Part shown: positions 1 through 11,533 of the stretch, piece after piece
Layout of the letters: the number at the start of each line of letters is the position of its first letter
Numbering within the stretch: position 1 is the stretch's first letter
Origin: Siphonodentalium dalli
Taxonomy: Eukaryota > Mollusca > Scaphopoda > Gadilida > Siphonodentaliidae
NCBI GenBank assembly: GCA_032622095.1
Contig: CP136061.1
Location: 117,998,754-118,062,753 of the forward strand
DNA: 64,000 nucleotides
Direction of reading: 5' to 3'
Notes under the pieces: generated by a model
The model's input: the letters and a program-made list of their open reading frames with translations, nothing else
Told to the model about the DNA's origin: nothing
The model's database searches: none
Translations under genes and position numbers: made by a program

Positions 1-22
1 GGTCAATGTGAAGATTGTCATG

Positions 23-101
23 CCAATGTATTTTCTTATACATACGAGAATCCCTATATGTGAGACTCACATTATCACATATATATAAGAGGATGCATTG
101 G
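23..101. repeat. Degenerate palindrome related to the 67-bp MITE palindrome
   Basis: The segment begins with CCAATGTATT and ends with GATGCATTGG, with ATATATAAGAGG in the right half, so it is a decayed relative of the near-perfect 67-bp palindromes at 978-1044 and elsewhere. It is followed by CACAGGGTTTTCGCAAA rather than by the MITE end. The same palindrome plus the same flank recurs at 3958-4050, which suggests a second repeat family that carries the palindrome. Confidence 0.55.
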
Positions 102-194
102 CACAGGGTTTTCGCAAAATTTTAGGAAGGGTTAATGTGCTCATAGGTCCGATCTAATTATTTGCTGCTATAGAAAATGTAAAGCCGGTTGTTT

Positions 195-780
195 CATTGT
201 GTCAAATCGAAAGGGCATCCATGATCAGATGTTGCCACTCTAAAGGAAGGTGTGTACAATGATCCTTCTTTGTAGGTAAAATCTTCAACTCACAACGTCG
301 AGCTAATTTGGTGCCTTGGTGATATCATAGACCATTTTATTGAGTTTTTCTGCGAAATAATTAAGCATCCAGTTTAATGAACGCTGATTTTATGACAAGG
401 TCAGGCATCCATAACCAGCCACTCTAAAGGAAGAAAGAACCCAGTGTGAACAGTTATCCTTCTTTGTGGGTAAACTGCGAAATAATTCAGCATCGAAGGC
501 AATGAACGCTGATTTTATGACAAGGCCAGGCATCCATAACCAGACACTCTAAAGTAAGAAGTCCATGCAGGCATCCATAATCATAAATTGCCACTCTAAA
601 TGAAGAAAGAACCCAGTGTGAACAGTTATCCTTATTTGTGGGTAAAATTCTCCAAACCCACAACGTCGAGCTAATTTGTTGCCTTGGTGTTGTCATAGAC
701 TTTTTCATTTAGTTTCTCTGCGAAATAATTAAGCATCTAATTTAATGAACGCTGATTTTATGGCAAGGTCAGGCATCCCT
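195..780. repeat. Degenerate tandem array
   Basis: Blocks sharing GGCATCCATAA, GCCACTCTAAAGGAAG, CAGTTATCCTT, CACAACGTCGAGCTAATTTG and AATGAACGCTGATTTTATG recur at about 206, 403, 530, 569 and 770. Spacing is uneven (about 200, 127, 40, 200), so units have internal deletions. No reading frame is conserved between units. Confidence 0.7.
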
Positions 781-946
781 AGTTTTCAGCTGAAAGTTTG
801 AACAATACTCTAAATCCTGTCCAGTGACTGTTAAATCGCCAATTGGGTCATGCGTTTCATATCTCTATAAAACATACCAAATTATATAACACGAACCCAT
901 ATTATATAACACGAACTTATGTCACATCTTGTTGACCTAAAGATGA

Positions 947-1300
947 TTAACCCTTTACCCAACAGAACGGCCCTGTGCCAATGCATTCTCTTATATATGC
1001 GAGTCGACCATAGGTCGCCTCGCATATATAAGAGAATGCATTGGTTTAACACATTAAAAATTATAGGCCAATTTTTAGGCCAATGCATTCTCTTATATAT
1101 GCGAGGCGACCTATGGTCGACTCGCATATATAAGAGAATGCATTGGCACATGGCATAACTGTAACTATCACAATGTGGTCAAGGAGCCGGTTCCAATGAT
1201 ATCCACATTTGTATGGTTCTATTGAGACAGACCGAAGATATTTTAGGCTGTTGAAGCTTTATTTGGCCGTTTGTGGCCGGTTTGTTGGGTAAAGGGTTAA
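947..1300 (+). mobile_element. TTAA-flanked palindromic MITE, copy 1 (piggyBac-like ends)
   Basis: The 354-bp element begins TTAACCCTTTACCCAACA and ends with the exact reverse complement. TTAA at both outer edges fits a TTAA target duplication, and CCC directly after TTAA is typical of piggyBac-superfamily ends. Inside are two 67-bp palindromes (978-1044 and 1080-1146). Each has 26-bp arms starting CCAATGCATTCTC around a 15-bp centre, and the second is the reverse complement of the first. A right subterminal block contains GGCCGGTTTGTTGGG. No transposase is present. Apparent ORFs on both strands only reflect the palindromes. The family assignment rests on ends and target alone. Confidence 0.85.
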
Positions 1301-2025
1301 CATGTAGTGCAGCGCATAGTATAATGCCGCTACGTCCCTTGCATAACAAGTTCGTTTAAAAGTTGTTCACGTCTTTGTCGACCAAAAGATGGATACAGGG
1401 ACATGACAAAGATCTTTTACTACATGTAGGGATATTTATATGGTTAAACTAACACGAGGATTTACATTATAACATCATATCAACAAATATTCAGGACAAA
1501 TTAAAAAAAAAGGCTAAAATTTCAAATACAGAGTCGTAATTTGATGGAATTTATTGAGACCTGACAAAAACATTGATAGATATTACCAGTCAGGCTAGTT
1601 GTTTGTGCGACGACAACAATAGAGACCTTTCGCAAAATCACGATTAAGATTACGGTTATGGACAATATTTTGCGACAAAAACTTCGATCTTAACGCACGT
1701 GGGTTCTTATGTGAGACGAAATATGCCCCACGCAGTTTAATTATGAGCAGGTTTTGTCAAGTATGTGCCACTGGTCTTGCCTGGGGACGCTCTAACATCA
1801 TACGTGTGGTGTATAACAGACGGATACGAACATGGGCTCTGAAAGAGACACACATCACTTTTTCCATCACATATATGTGGAACTGAATACAGTGGGGCAT
1901 ATATATGCTGTCTGACCAATTAACGATCGTATGTAGGTTGTGATGGTGTCCACCTTACTATATCGTATCCGTAATCGTAATAGTGATTTTGCGAAAAGTC
2001 TCTAATGGTTTCAATTGATTGACGT
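1301..2025. other. No gene or clear repeat seen
   Basis: AT-rich sequence between two MITEs. Short ORFs lack splice-site context or recognisable domains. The phrase TCGCAAAATCACGATTAAGATTACGG near 1630 has a partial inverted counterpart near 1965-1995, which may be a very decayed inverted repeat. Confidence 0.5.
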
Positions 2026-2492
2026 TTAAAGGTAATCCGATCAGACGCTCCTAAATTACTCTTTCTTTGGCTTCGGGGGGTAAAAAATATTTGATTCGAG
2101 TCGAGGAAGCCACCCATCAAAGCTCAGAGTGATCAGATATCGATTTTTGAAGTTTGTTATTTCTCGAGAGTCGAGATGTCTTATAATATGTGGCCCAGAA
2201 ACAGGTGGTCAAACGGAGGGTCTCTGGCAAAATTGCGGATGAAGATGGATAACTCTAAAATCAAGTGGTAATACGGTCAAATTTCGTGATACTTTAGTGA
2301 TAATACGGCCATATTTTGTTGAACAAAATGTTGATAAATAACAAGTTTTAGGAAATTTGATACCATAGTTGACAGTGGTTGGCATTATTTTGGTGCAATA
2401 AATCGATTCTGATAACTAAGGCGTATTTTGAAGAAATGTTGTTGTTGTAACTTGATGGCATGGGACCGTCCGATCGGATTGAGTACCTTTAA
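2026..2492 (-). mobile_element. TTAA-flanked MITE family C, copy 1
   Basis: Both edges are TTAA. The left end reads TTAAAGGTAATCCGATC and the reverse complement of the right end reads TTAAAGGTACTCAATCCGAT, so the terminal repeat is about 20 bp and imperfect. The interior (TTTGATTCGAGTCGAGGAA, AGCTCAGAGTGATCAGATAT, GGATGAAGATGGATAACTC) is shared with copies at 38054, 44141 and 50766. No coding capacity. Confidence 0.75.
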
Positions 2493-2680
2493 TGATGCAC
2501 GGTCCGATTTGCGCACGCATTAACGTTTTAAGTTGGAATCATTAAAGCATCTATATTTTGTTATTTCCTACGGTATAAATCTGAATTATAGATCAACTTT
2601 CGTTGTTAGTGGGTAACGTTTAACGCTATTCAGAGTTATATTCAACTCTGGTGCTGGGTAACATTTTACACTATTAAGTC

Positions 2681-3387
2681 TAAGGGTCAATCCACACCGG
2701 ACGCGAGCGCGTGATTATAACGGCCGTTTTCTGTCGTCCGTGGCAGTTCTAAGCGCGCGATTTTTATATTCACACTGCACGCGACTTAATCGCTGACCAC
2801 GAGGCGATCACAGCAGTGATTTTATGCTTCGTCGATGTCTTGCTTGGTGGCAAACCAGCGGGATAATTGGGTCGCTGTCATAGAATATTTATATGGGCGT
2901 ATTCGTCCTATCTGAAAGCGACATTCATTCGTCGTCGCGATAACAAAGGTGGTGGAGGAGAAGAGAAATGCCTGGCAAGAGATCGACGTAATAACAGGAT
3001 CGTCCGGTTAATTTTTGGTCCCAATCCATTCCAAGCTTGTGAAGTCACTTTGCCCACAATATGCATCCCCCACCCCCTAATAAAAAAACTCGCAAACTGG
3101 AATTATAGAATTAAATTCAATTAAAAGCAATTGCTATGAGAATTTAGGAAGCCCGTGCATCATTCCACTTGCATGACATACCATATATTTGACAATTAAA
3201 TGAGTTTGAAAAACTCTTACATGTATGTTTAGAAAATTCTGATTAAAATGTCCATATACATTGTATTTGTAACGTGCCTGTAAATGATGCACTCAATTGA
3301 TTATCTACCCAAACCATCGCGCGCGACGAAGCGATCCAGTCGCGTTCGGTGTGAATATAAAAATCGTCCGGTGTGGATTGACCCTGA
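2681..3387. mobile_element. PIF/Harbinger-like MITE
   Basis: A 20-bp perfect terminal inverted repeat GGGTCAATCCACACCGGACG starts at 2684 and its reverse complement ends at 3384. Flanking triplets are TAA and TGA, close to the TWA target duplication of PIF/Harbinger elements. Just inside lie a second inverted pair (TTTTTATATTCACAC and its complement) and many GCGC/CGCG runs. An 85-codon ORF at 2867-3124 is basic but matches nothing I recognise, and no DDE transposase is visible. Superfamily assignment is inference. Confidence 0.6.
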
Positions 3388-3957
3388 CATGTATATTCAT
3401 CTTTTCAATTCGAGTAGCGAGTTGAATTTAACTCGATTTCAGGTGAATTTTAACCCGATTTGACTGGGTTAAATTAATCCAATACTAAATTCGGTAGAAT
3501 ATAACATGGAATTTATCTAACACTATCTTAATTAAATCTGGTTTTGCCCAAACATTCATTTCCATGATTATGGAATGAAACTAAAAAAAAACTAAAATCA
3601 ATTGAAAGCCGATAAAACTTTAAATATCAAATAAAGGTCAATATTATTAACGCGTACGATGCAAACTTTAAATGTAAAAACAACACTTGTAGAGAATGTT
3701 TTCCTTCCAAACACTCATAATTAACTTACATATACTTAACTCCTGAGTAACAAGCCACCCCCTCCCCCGTCGTGAGTGCTGACTACCCTGAAACTCGCCC
3801 TTATTGGACCATCCTAACACGATTTATATATCATATATATATATGCATTATCAGTGTCACGTAAGCAAGGCCCACCTTAATATTAGAAAGATTACAATCG
3901 GGTTGAATTTTAGTACTTTTCGAATTAAATTCACACTATCGTTTTACTGTGTATATG
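3388..3957. other. No gene seen; AT-rich
   Basis: Contains repeated GAATTTAACTCGATTT-type phrases and an AT-rich stretch. No supported ORF or inverted repeat. Confidence 0.45.
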
Positions 3958-4033
3958 GCAATGTATTCGCTTATATGTGCGAGGATCCATATGGGATACT
4001 CGCATGTATGTCATGTATATGAGAATGTATTTG
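3958..4033. repeat. Degenerate palindrome with CACAGGG-type flank, second copy
   Basis: Reads GCAATGTATTCGCTTATATG on the left and GTATATGAGAATGTATTTG on the right, a decayed form of the MITE palindrome. It is followed by TACAGGGTTTTCGCAAA, the same flank as at 101-117. The sequence after it (GTTAACGAGCTCTGATG, then ATAATTAGATA) also resembles that at 130-160. Confidence 0.5.
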
Positions 4034-4924
4034 TACAGGGTTTTCGCAAAAAAAATCAGAAATCTCCAGTCATGGAAGTGTTAACGAGCTCTGATGAAGA
4101 TAATTAGATATCCCAGACAAAGTTAAAGTTTTCGATTGAAATCGTGAGCTTATTCATAAATCATTTATCTGTTCATTTATTTTCTTCTGTTTAGAATACA
4201 AGAGTATACAAGCGGAAAACGCCGTGTAACAAAACAGAAGTACACGCATGGATATATAAAGCACATCACAATGCAATGGTAATCCTAATTTTAAGAAATT
4301 ATTCTGGCAGGAGACAGGAAAATGGTTTCGGCTTTGTCAAGTTACCAATTATGGAGCCAATACACACATGATTGGACAGCGAAAGATACTTAATCATGGT
4401 TCAAGACTAGATAGCGATTTATATTAAATCGCAATAACACGAGGCATGCGAGGTTAAGATTGAGGCTAAAATTATTGACGAAATAACAGAAATGTTAAAA
4501 GAATTTGAATTATAATTCACCAAAGGTCATCAATTGTTGCGTTGTAAACTCTTTCATACAAAAAGTACTTGATATAAGTGTTATCACCCGTCCGATCATG
4601 TAAATCACGATACTTATTTCGAAATGTATTCCTAACCTCGCGTGTCACCTGTTATTGCATTTGAATACCAATTGCTAGATATAATTAATAAATAAATCGT
4701 GAACCTAGATTAAATAGTTATCGCTATCTAACCGTGCGCGTATTAGGTGAACTATGACATGGGGATATATTCGTAATATGACAGCATTTGATGATGAGTT
4801 ATTCCAATGATAAAAACACGATCAGTTGAATCTGCTCTTCCACGCCAGATGCCCAAATCCATGTGAATTAGTCTGACGAGTAACCCGCATGCGTCTGAAC
4901 CATTTTCCGGAGAACAGGTTTCCA
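4034..4924. other. Downstream flank of the Cys-rich exon; no other gene seen
   Basis: On the minus strand this is the presumed 3' untranslated and downstream region of the exon ending at 4925. A minus-strand AATAAA (TTTATT at about 4177) lies roughly 750 nt beyond the stop, so the true poly(A) site is uncertain. The rest is AT-rich and featureless. Confidence 0.35.
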
Positions 4925-5044
4925 TCACATGCAGAAGCAGGGTTCAAATGGATATAAGCAGTAATCCCCGGCGTCGTTCTTGCATGTCATCTTTCCGCAG
5001 CAGAATTTCCTGTCTGGTATGCAGGCTTGGTTATACGTTTCGCA
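4925..5044 (-). CDS. Terminal exon of a secreted eight-cysteine (knottin-like) peptide
   Basis: On the minus strand a good 3' splice site (pyrimidine-rich stretch ending TATTTCAG, AG at 5046-5045) is followed directly by 39 codons and TGA at 4927-4925. The exon starts on a codon boundary. Cysteines fall at residues 1, 8, 15, 16, 21, 29, 36 and 38, giving C-6-C-6-CC-4-C-7-C-6-C-1-C, and the chain stops one residue after the last. This C-C-CC-C-C-C-C order is found in inhibitor-cystine-knot peptides; among cone-snail peptides the same order is called framework XV, and some arthropod knottins share it. Function cannot be read from this: a venom peptide, defence peptide, signalling peptide or protease inhibitor are all possible. 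A signal-peptide exon on the same strand with a matching phase-0 donor lies at 28556-28693. Chance is unlikely given eight patterned Cys in 39 codons plus acceptor and stop, but expression is unproven. Confidence 0.6.
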   Translation of the reverse strand, partial: CETYNQACIPDRKFCCGKMTCKNDAGDYCLYPFEPCFCM

Positions 5045-5949
5045 CTGAAATAGATATAAAATCCGACATCAGATAACCACAACACCAGATATATAGAAGG
5101 TCTCCAACGAGTTATGTTGGGATATACGATTTTATGTAACGAGTTTGATCAATTTTATTCACAACGAGTAGACATGAACAAACTATAGTTTTATGCCTTT
5201 TTAACAAAACAAAATCCTTAAAAGAAGCTTAAAAATGCATACATTTATATCGTTGGCTGAGACACAACCGTATAGGACATTATATTATATTGCGCGCTCA
5301 GGATTGCAACGAAATATACAGTCCCCCAATTTGCCTATTTGTTTTTGTGTCTATTTTCGTTACTGCAACGAAGTTAAACACTAATTTTACTTTGATGAAC
5401 AAATCAATCATTTTGTATTGTCTGGTTTTGGTGTCATGTGCGGCTTTTCAAAAATAGTATTAATCCGCCTAATCAATGTGAAGTAATTTTATTTGGTGCG
5501 CTGCCAAATTCGCGGGAAGTACGCGCTTATTCGTGATTACCGCTGTCAGACATTATATTACTCACTAGTGAGAGAAAAGAAAATATCTAATGGATTTTTC
5601 ATTGATATTACAGGGGTTTCATGTGATATATTATAATAGAATAGTGTATTACCACATTCAAGTTGTGTAATCTAGTCAAACTGCAAGGCAGATTTGTGTC
5701 TCTTTGTTTTGCTGGTTTGACAACAGTTTCTCGCCACAACGCGCTATAGTGCCAATTTTTGGAATAGAAAAATCCATAAAAATGGTTGTCACTTCATATG
5801 TGGTTTCTATGGCAGCATGGAAGCGTAGGCGGACTGCCTGGCGGAGTCGTTATACTGGGGTAAAATTCATGTATGTATATAGCGGTTGCACTACCAATAT
5901 ACTGAGACCTAATCGATGACGCATTTCATTGCTAGAAAGCCCAGAATGG
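5045..5949. other. Presumed intron sequence; no other gene seen
   Basis: On the minus strand this lies immediately upstream of the acceptor at 5045. I see no second Cys-rich exon and no coding signal. An AT-rich stretch surrounds 5570-5660. Confidence 0.4.
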
Positions 5950-6075
5950 TCAGTTAACACGACAAATGAAAAAAAAAAAAGATACCCACTTTCTCCAGTT
6001 CCAAACAACACGAAATGATAAGATGAAATGAGCGGAAAATAGTAATTTGTTTCACTTCCGGTGGCCATATTGGGT
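5950..6075 (-). repeat. Fragment of a foldback-element arm
   Basis: The reverse complement contains CAATATGGCCACCGGAAGTG and later GTTTGGAACTGG in the order and spacing seen in the arms of FB1 (18858-18940) and FB2 (31625-31710). It is an isolated decayed piece. Nearby 6190-6225 has another GGCGGCCATGTTG...CATCTTGGAT motif. Confidence 0.55.
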
Positions 6076-7129
6076 AGGGAGTTCTATGTTTTCCTTTAAG
6101 CTAGCATAATGTTATAGCATCACAAAGAGATATGCAATAGTTTCTCCCTAAAAATCGAATCAATCTCATTCAGGGTCTCTTTTGATAAAAGGCGGCCATG
6201 TTGAACGACATCTTGGATCCTGGATTTCCCCAAATCTGAGTTTAGCGGATTTTGGATATATTATGCATGGGGTCTTCCCGGGTCGAATGATACAAAAATC
6301 GCTTATTTTTATTTACCAATTTCTTCTGGGCCAACCCCCTTTTGCGCGTACCACGACCATAATAGAAGGATATCGGAATGTTTCAGACTACCGAATGCGT
6401 TGCTGTTCCAATAGCCTGGGTTCACTAGGACTGAACAATGCACCCAATAAACTCCCCATTTCTAAAACGTGTGGGGCTTTAATATAATATTCAAAATTAA
6501 TCATGGATCCTTAGGCGAAAGTCTAACATCTAAGAATTATAGTGTGAAAAAAAACTCCTGAATAGAATACAAAGTTGCAAATAGAAACACCTAGAGCTTT
6601 CTGGTCTCCTTAGTGGGCATCAGAGGGATGGTTTGCTGTCTATGCCCTGAAGATTCGCATGCCGGTCTTCAGCGTGTATGTGCCTCTAGCTAGGAACAAG
6701 AGAGAAATCCTGTAACAGCGCTCACATTTCATCTTCTGTTGTATAAAACGCTCATACGATGGTTATTATATGCATTAATAATTTCTATTACATTATCCGA
6801 CCCTTATTCCATTAATTAAACCCATTCTATAATAATGATATACAACAATCTTTTTATAACAGGAACTATAGTGCCATGTGTACCTACATATATTATCGTT
6901 GCGCAAACGTGACATCCGAATTAGGGCTTGTCGTCTGTTTATAATTATTTTGACCAAATATTTAATTAAATTTACGCCATTAAATACGTTGAAAAGTCTT
7001 ATCTATCTGGGTCTATTTCTTTGCGCCGGCAAACAACGCATAGTTACGTGGAACGTCATCACAGGCCGTATAGAAGCCGCTGCTATTTTCACGTCTTATT
7101 TATTGATTTAAGTATGATTTATCTATAGC
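6076..7129. other. No gene seen
   Basis: A 101-codon plus-strand ORF at 6182-6487 begins inside the foldback-like motif and has no recognisable domain, so I do not call it. The remainder (6490-7129) is AT-rich with nothing recognised. Confidence 0.4.
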
Positions 7130-7700
7130 TTGTAGATCCAGGGGGGGGGGTCGGAAAAAAATTTCAGGCACGTATGGCATTTTTTCCCTTTCGATCATTT
7201 TTTGTACCCACCCACCCCCACCGCCAAATTTTTTTCCGTTTTTGGCAGTTTTTTCCGACCATTTTTTGACACCCACCCCCCCTTTTAACACTACAACAGA
7301 GATTTGCGGGGGGAAATTCACTGTAAACAGCTGTATATGAATTGCTGTGCATACTATTTATCATGGATGTTAACATGGACATGTAAATAGGAATGAGTAA
7401 TTTTGAGGTCATTCGGCCAAAAAAACATGGCTGCCAGCGGCCATCTTGGATTTCAAAATTTGCAACAAAATACAACACGATAACTGCATGCAGTCAGTTT
7501 ACCAGTTATAATTACATTATTTCTCTCATTCAAACTGATTAAAAGTGGTTTTGAAGCCCAACTCATTGCCAAAATACTAAAAACAAGCAGGAATTTTTTT
7601 TATTAGTTGCGGAAAAAATTGCTTGTTGGTGGCTTTGACCACCCACCCACCCCGGCATACGTGCCGGAAGAAATTTTTTCACCCCCCCCTGGTAGATCAA
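7130..7700. mobile_element. Inverted-repeat element with poly-G/poly-C ends
   Basis: The left end (TTGTAGATCCA, then ten G, then GAAAAAAATTTCAGGCACGT) pairs with the right end, whose reverse complement reads TTGATCTACCA, then a G run, then GAAAAAATTTCTTCCGGCACGT. The interior has runs such as CCCACCCACCCCCACC and, at 7425-7455, a GGCTGCCAGCGGCCATCTTGG motif like those in the 26.6-27.6 kb array. ORFs crossing it (7100-7478, 7623-8054) are low-complexity artefacts. Confidence 0.6.
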
Positions 7701-8094
7701 GTAATAAATATAATCTACAACTCGTCCCATGTTAAAAGAGAAATTTACAAAACTCGCACAGTAAGTTATGTTTGGACCTCGCCAAAGACTCGGTCAAGAC
7801 CTAATTTACTGGACCTCGTCTCGTTTTGTAAATTTCGCTATATAAACTGGGGTCGTATATATATAGATCCTCGCTATATATTTTCTATAACTGCATTATT
7901 TTGTTCTATTCGATTTTGGGGTTTCTTTTTCAAGTTGAGACTAGAGATAATAGATTTGTCATTTAACCCTTGCTATATTGAATTATTTTCCCACTTATTT
8001 ATAAAAGTATACATTGGAATGGTCTATTATTCATTTAGACGGGTGGTCGGGTAATAAAAGCAGACGCCAAAATGAAATACAGACAATACAAGAG

Positions 8095-8205
8095 CAGAAT
8101 GATTCATATTCATTTGTGGGAAATTTGTTGAACTTATTATCTGAACATTTCCTAAGGGAAATCATAAATGCGTATTTAGTATAGAAATGATTAAGAAATG
8201 AATGT
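8095..8205 (-). repeat. Dispersed repeat family G, copy 1
   Basis: The reverse complement contains CATTTCTATACTAAATAC, GGAAATGTTCAGATAATAAG, TTCAACAAA and CCCACAAATGAATATGAATC. The same blocks appear in order at 15440-15560, and partly at 45635-45760. Confidence 0.6.
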
Positions 8206-8219
8206 ATTTTGAGTGTGTT

Positions 8220-8589
8220 TTAACCCTTTACCCAACAAACCGGCCACAACCGGCCAAATAAAGCTTCAACAGACTAAAATATCTTCGGTCTGTCTCAATA
8301 AAACCATACAAATATGGATATCATTGGAACCGGCTCATTGACCACATTGTGGTAGTTACAGTTATGCCGCGTGCCAATGCATTCTCTTATATATGCGAGT
8401 CGACCATAGGTCGCCTCGCATATATAAGAGAATGCATTGGCCTAAAAAAAAAAAAAATTCTTACATTTGTTAACAATTAATATGTGTTAAGCCAATGCAT
8501 TCTCTTATATATGCGAGGCGACCTATGGTCGACTCGCATATATAAGAGAATGCATTGGCACAGGGCCGCTCTGTTGGGTAAAGGGTTAA
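8220..8589 (-). mobile_element. TTAA-flanked palindromic MITE, copy 2
   Basis: A 370-bp copy in the opposite orientation to copy 1. It has TTAA at both edges and the CCCTTTACCCAACA terminal repeat. The GGCCACAACCGGCC block is at the left. Two 67-bp palindromes lie at 8374-8440 and 8492-8558, separated by about 50 bp that includes a run of A. Confidence 0.85.
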
Positions 8590-11212
8590 CGAAGTGTATA
8601 GCGCTGTGTGCGTTTGGCACATTATGTCAACCGCGCGAAGCTGCATGTTCACACTAAATGTGCTCCAAGTGGCCACAGAGAAAAACCACCCAATAAAACA
8701 AACTCAAACATACATTAAATTCTTATATTGATATAGATTTTTTCATTCTTAATTTCTATAAACTCAGCCAGCGACTAGATCTAAAATATTTCTGCAGTGG
8801 TTATCATACCATGCCGCTCTGTTAATTAAGCCCAATAGTTTATCTGTGAATTTTCGATTGTTCAGTCGATGGCTTAGTTATTATGTCTCCCACTCTTTTA
8901 GTCATATAGTGTCAATGAGATGTGATGTCGGTTCTTGGCATGCTTTGTTTTAATGGGACATGGAACGCATGACCTAATTGCAGTTGACCATTCACCGAAC
9001 AAGATTCAGTGTAATCAACAATGCAAATATTAACTTTTGAGGTAGACTAGAGACGGCTCATATATATCAACCCTGAGAATCATGGCAAATGCTTCAAAAA
9101 CTAAATCTTCCAAGATAACTACATCTTGAACATAATAGGTTCACAGTAAAGCTAGAACACTGTACTCAGGCCTCGAACTATGTTGTTGGACATTTGCAGA
9201 ATGAGGTTAGCAGACCCTACCCCACACGGCGAGCTAGCGTAACCATAATTATGCTCTGTGTACCACATTATGCATGGCCTCATCTGCCATGGGAGACCTA
9301 GACGCATGTTTAAGTTCCATGGTGAAGCGCGCCCACTGGGCACCTCGATTGTGCATGTTGTCGTCTACCAAGTTGGAAATATAGAGAAACTAAACTAAAC
9401 AAGAAAAATAAACTTTATAAAAAGTTTCTAAGAAACTAAAATAACTTGTTAATTTGATAATAAAGAAACTTTCAAAGGGTTAATTTAGTGATGCTGGTCC
9501 GATGTGCGGGATAGCGTCACTAAATTCACCCTCGGGGGACCTCAATCTACACCATATTTTCAGACCAAACTGTATTGTTACAATAGTTAATGTGACATTG
9601 GATTAGTTTCTGGATAATGATACGATTATCAATCAAAGTAAATATATTCGAAACAATGAATCAATTGGTGCATTGGACACTATAAGTAGATCAATGTTTG
9701 GCTTCGTAATTTTCCGTGAATGGTTATGAAATAATTTAGAAATTGCTCACCCAAAAAGGAAATCACATATCAATAATAATGAATAATCTTATATCCGATA
9801 ATATCATTGAGGTAAGATGGTTGGTTAATTATCTCTTCCGTGTCACAATCCCTTTCAGTGCCAAGTCCGATTTTTGTATCAACTCTAAGAGCTCTTTCCA
9901 TCAATGTATCACATTATTATAATCAATAAGTTAGAAAAATGATCAAGGACATATGGGTTGATAAAAAAATCGGATGGGATCACAACAACTTTTTTTTTAA
10001 TTTTTTTTAATTTTTTAATTTTATAAAAACACGATTTCAAGTCTGCAAATAGTTTATATGAATAAAATGCAGATAAAATTGAAGATTGTCTATGTTATTT
10101 GTATATAACACAAGCGCAATTCGCAGTGAAATATGTTTATTGATATGAAATTTGCCTTGCTTGCGGGTGCTAACAAGGTAGAGTTCTACGCTGCAGGTAA
10201 TTTATTTTGCAACCCGGAATCCAGGGGGAGGGGGTGTTCTGCGAAACAAAAAATGCACACAGCTGAAAATAAACCAGTGACCCACCACCCGGCTACGCGC
10301 AAGAAACATATCTTTTCCGCCAACAAATTGGGACCCATGCAGAGTTGAGACATCAGATCAATCTAACCGAGGCAAATTAAAGAAGCTGCATGGTCAACAA
10401 CATAATTATTTATGTAGTCAACCTCCTACCAAAAGTGTGTTAATTAGATTGCTGAACAATATAATAATCTCCTTGTTTGTGAATAAATCGAAAGAAAAAA
10501 GTTGTTTTTCGAGGCTCCGTACTACCGTGGTCCTGAAAGAAACCAGTGATGCATCAACACAATTTGAAATATTAACAAATGAAACAATGAACCAGATACA
10601 TTGTGAGAATTAAGAGTTCACACATGGGTCAGCTATGACTGTGGGGAAGCCGGGATACAGAAGATAGACGCCAAAGCGCAGACAAGCTAAATTACTAAAG
10701 TAAATATCTATACAGCAAATAGAAACTGAAATTGAAGTACATCATGCAAATATTTAAAAAACCGGGACGTGAATGAGAATAAACAGCGATGTAAATAGTA
10801 AACAATAACAGATTTCTTGGCCATCACACAATATTTCTTTACATTTTCAAGCAGTGTTGAACAATTTGTTTGAAACGCTGAAGTAACCATTCAATATGAC
10901 TTTACAATTGATTGTTATCAATTTGACGGTCATTGTGTTTTGCGAAATATGCGATAGTTAAATCGAGGATTTTGATCAATTCAAAGGGATAATGCATGTA
11001 ACATGTTTCGTGTATCTGGGTCAGTCGCCTTGCAGCTAGGGCTTTACATGTCCGTGAATTTAAGTGGTCTCCCTGTGAAACATTGAGCCTCTGCGTGGTC
11101 TTCGCCATGGCAATATAGTTGACAAGATCGCGATGTGGCCCAAAGCTGCTGGAATTACAAGCTATTTCATTACACTTAACCAAGCTCAGGTGTCGTAGAA
11201 ATAAAGGCTCCG
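8590..11212. other. Long stretch without a recognisable gene
   Basis: AT-rich sequence. Visible items are a small hairpin at 9485-9525 (TTTAGTGATGCT pairing with AGCGTCACTAAA) and T/A homopolymers at 9990-10030. ORFs of 60-93 codons (for example 9152-9343 minus and 10902-11183 minus) have no domain, signal peptide or splice context that I can defend. Confidence 0.5.
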
Positions 11213-11533
11213 GGCTTGATTGATTGATTGATTGGGGTTAATGTCGCTTTCAGCAGCTAAGGCCATATCACGACATTGCCAGTTTTAGTGGTGGAGGAAA
11301 TCCGCACACTTATGGCTAATCTAACCGTGATTCCAATGGCTAATAAATTCGTCGACCATGTGGGGCAAACCACCGGCCATCGGCCAGTAACTGGCAACTC
11401 CGCCAGATAAAGATTTCGAGTTACAAAGCCCACGATGGAAACATGTGAATTTGAACCCTCATCGCCAGCGCTGGAGGGCGAAACGGCTTGGAGTTGTACC
11501 CCTAACCGATGAGCCATCGAGCCCCCCCCCCCC
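11213..11533 (-). mobile_element. tRNA-derived SINE
   Basis: On the minus strand, shortly after the C-rich run at 11521-11534, the sequence GATGGCTCATCGGTTAG resembles a pol III A box (11504-11516), and GGTTCAAATTC at 11457-11447 matches a B box. The element ends with a tandem TCAA tail (plus-strand TTGATTGATTGATTGATTGG at 11217-11237). This head, body and simple tail is the layout of tRNA-derived SINEs. Similar GATTGATTG-GGGTT tails are, from memory, common in molluscan sequences. The body was not matched to a named family. The 106-codon ORF across it is an artefact. Confidence 0.65.

Noticed and set aside
882-1158. ORFs on both strands with shared peptide strings (CILLYMR, IYKRMHW)
   Set aside because: They are translations of the 67-bp palindromes and their inverted copies, not genes.
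7100-8054. Overlapping ORFs of 73-143 codons
   Set aside because: Cover poly-G/poly-C and A/T-rich parts of an inverted-repeat element; composition artefacts.
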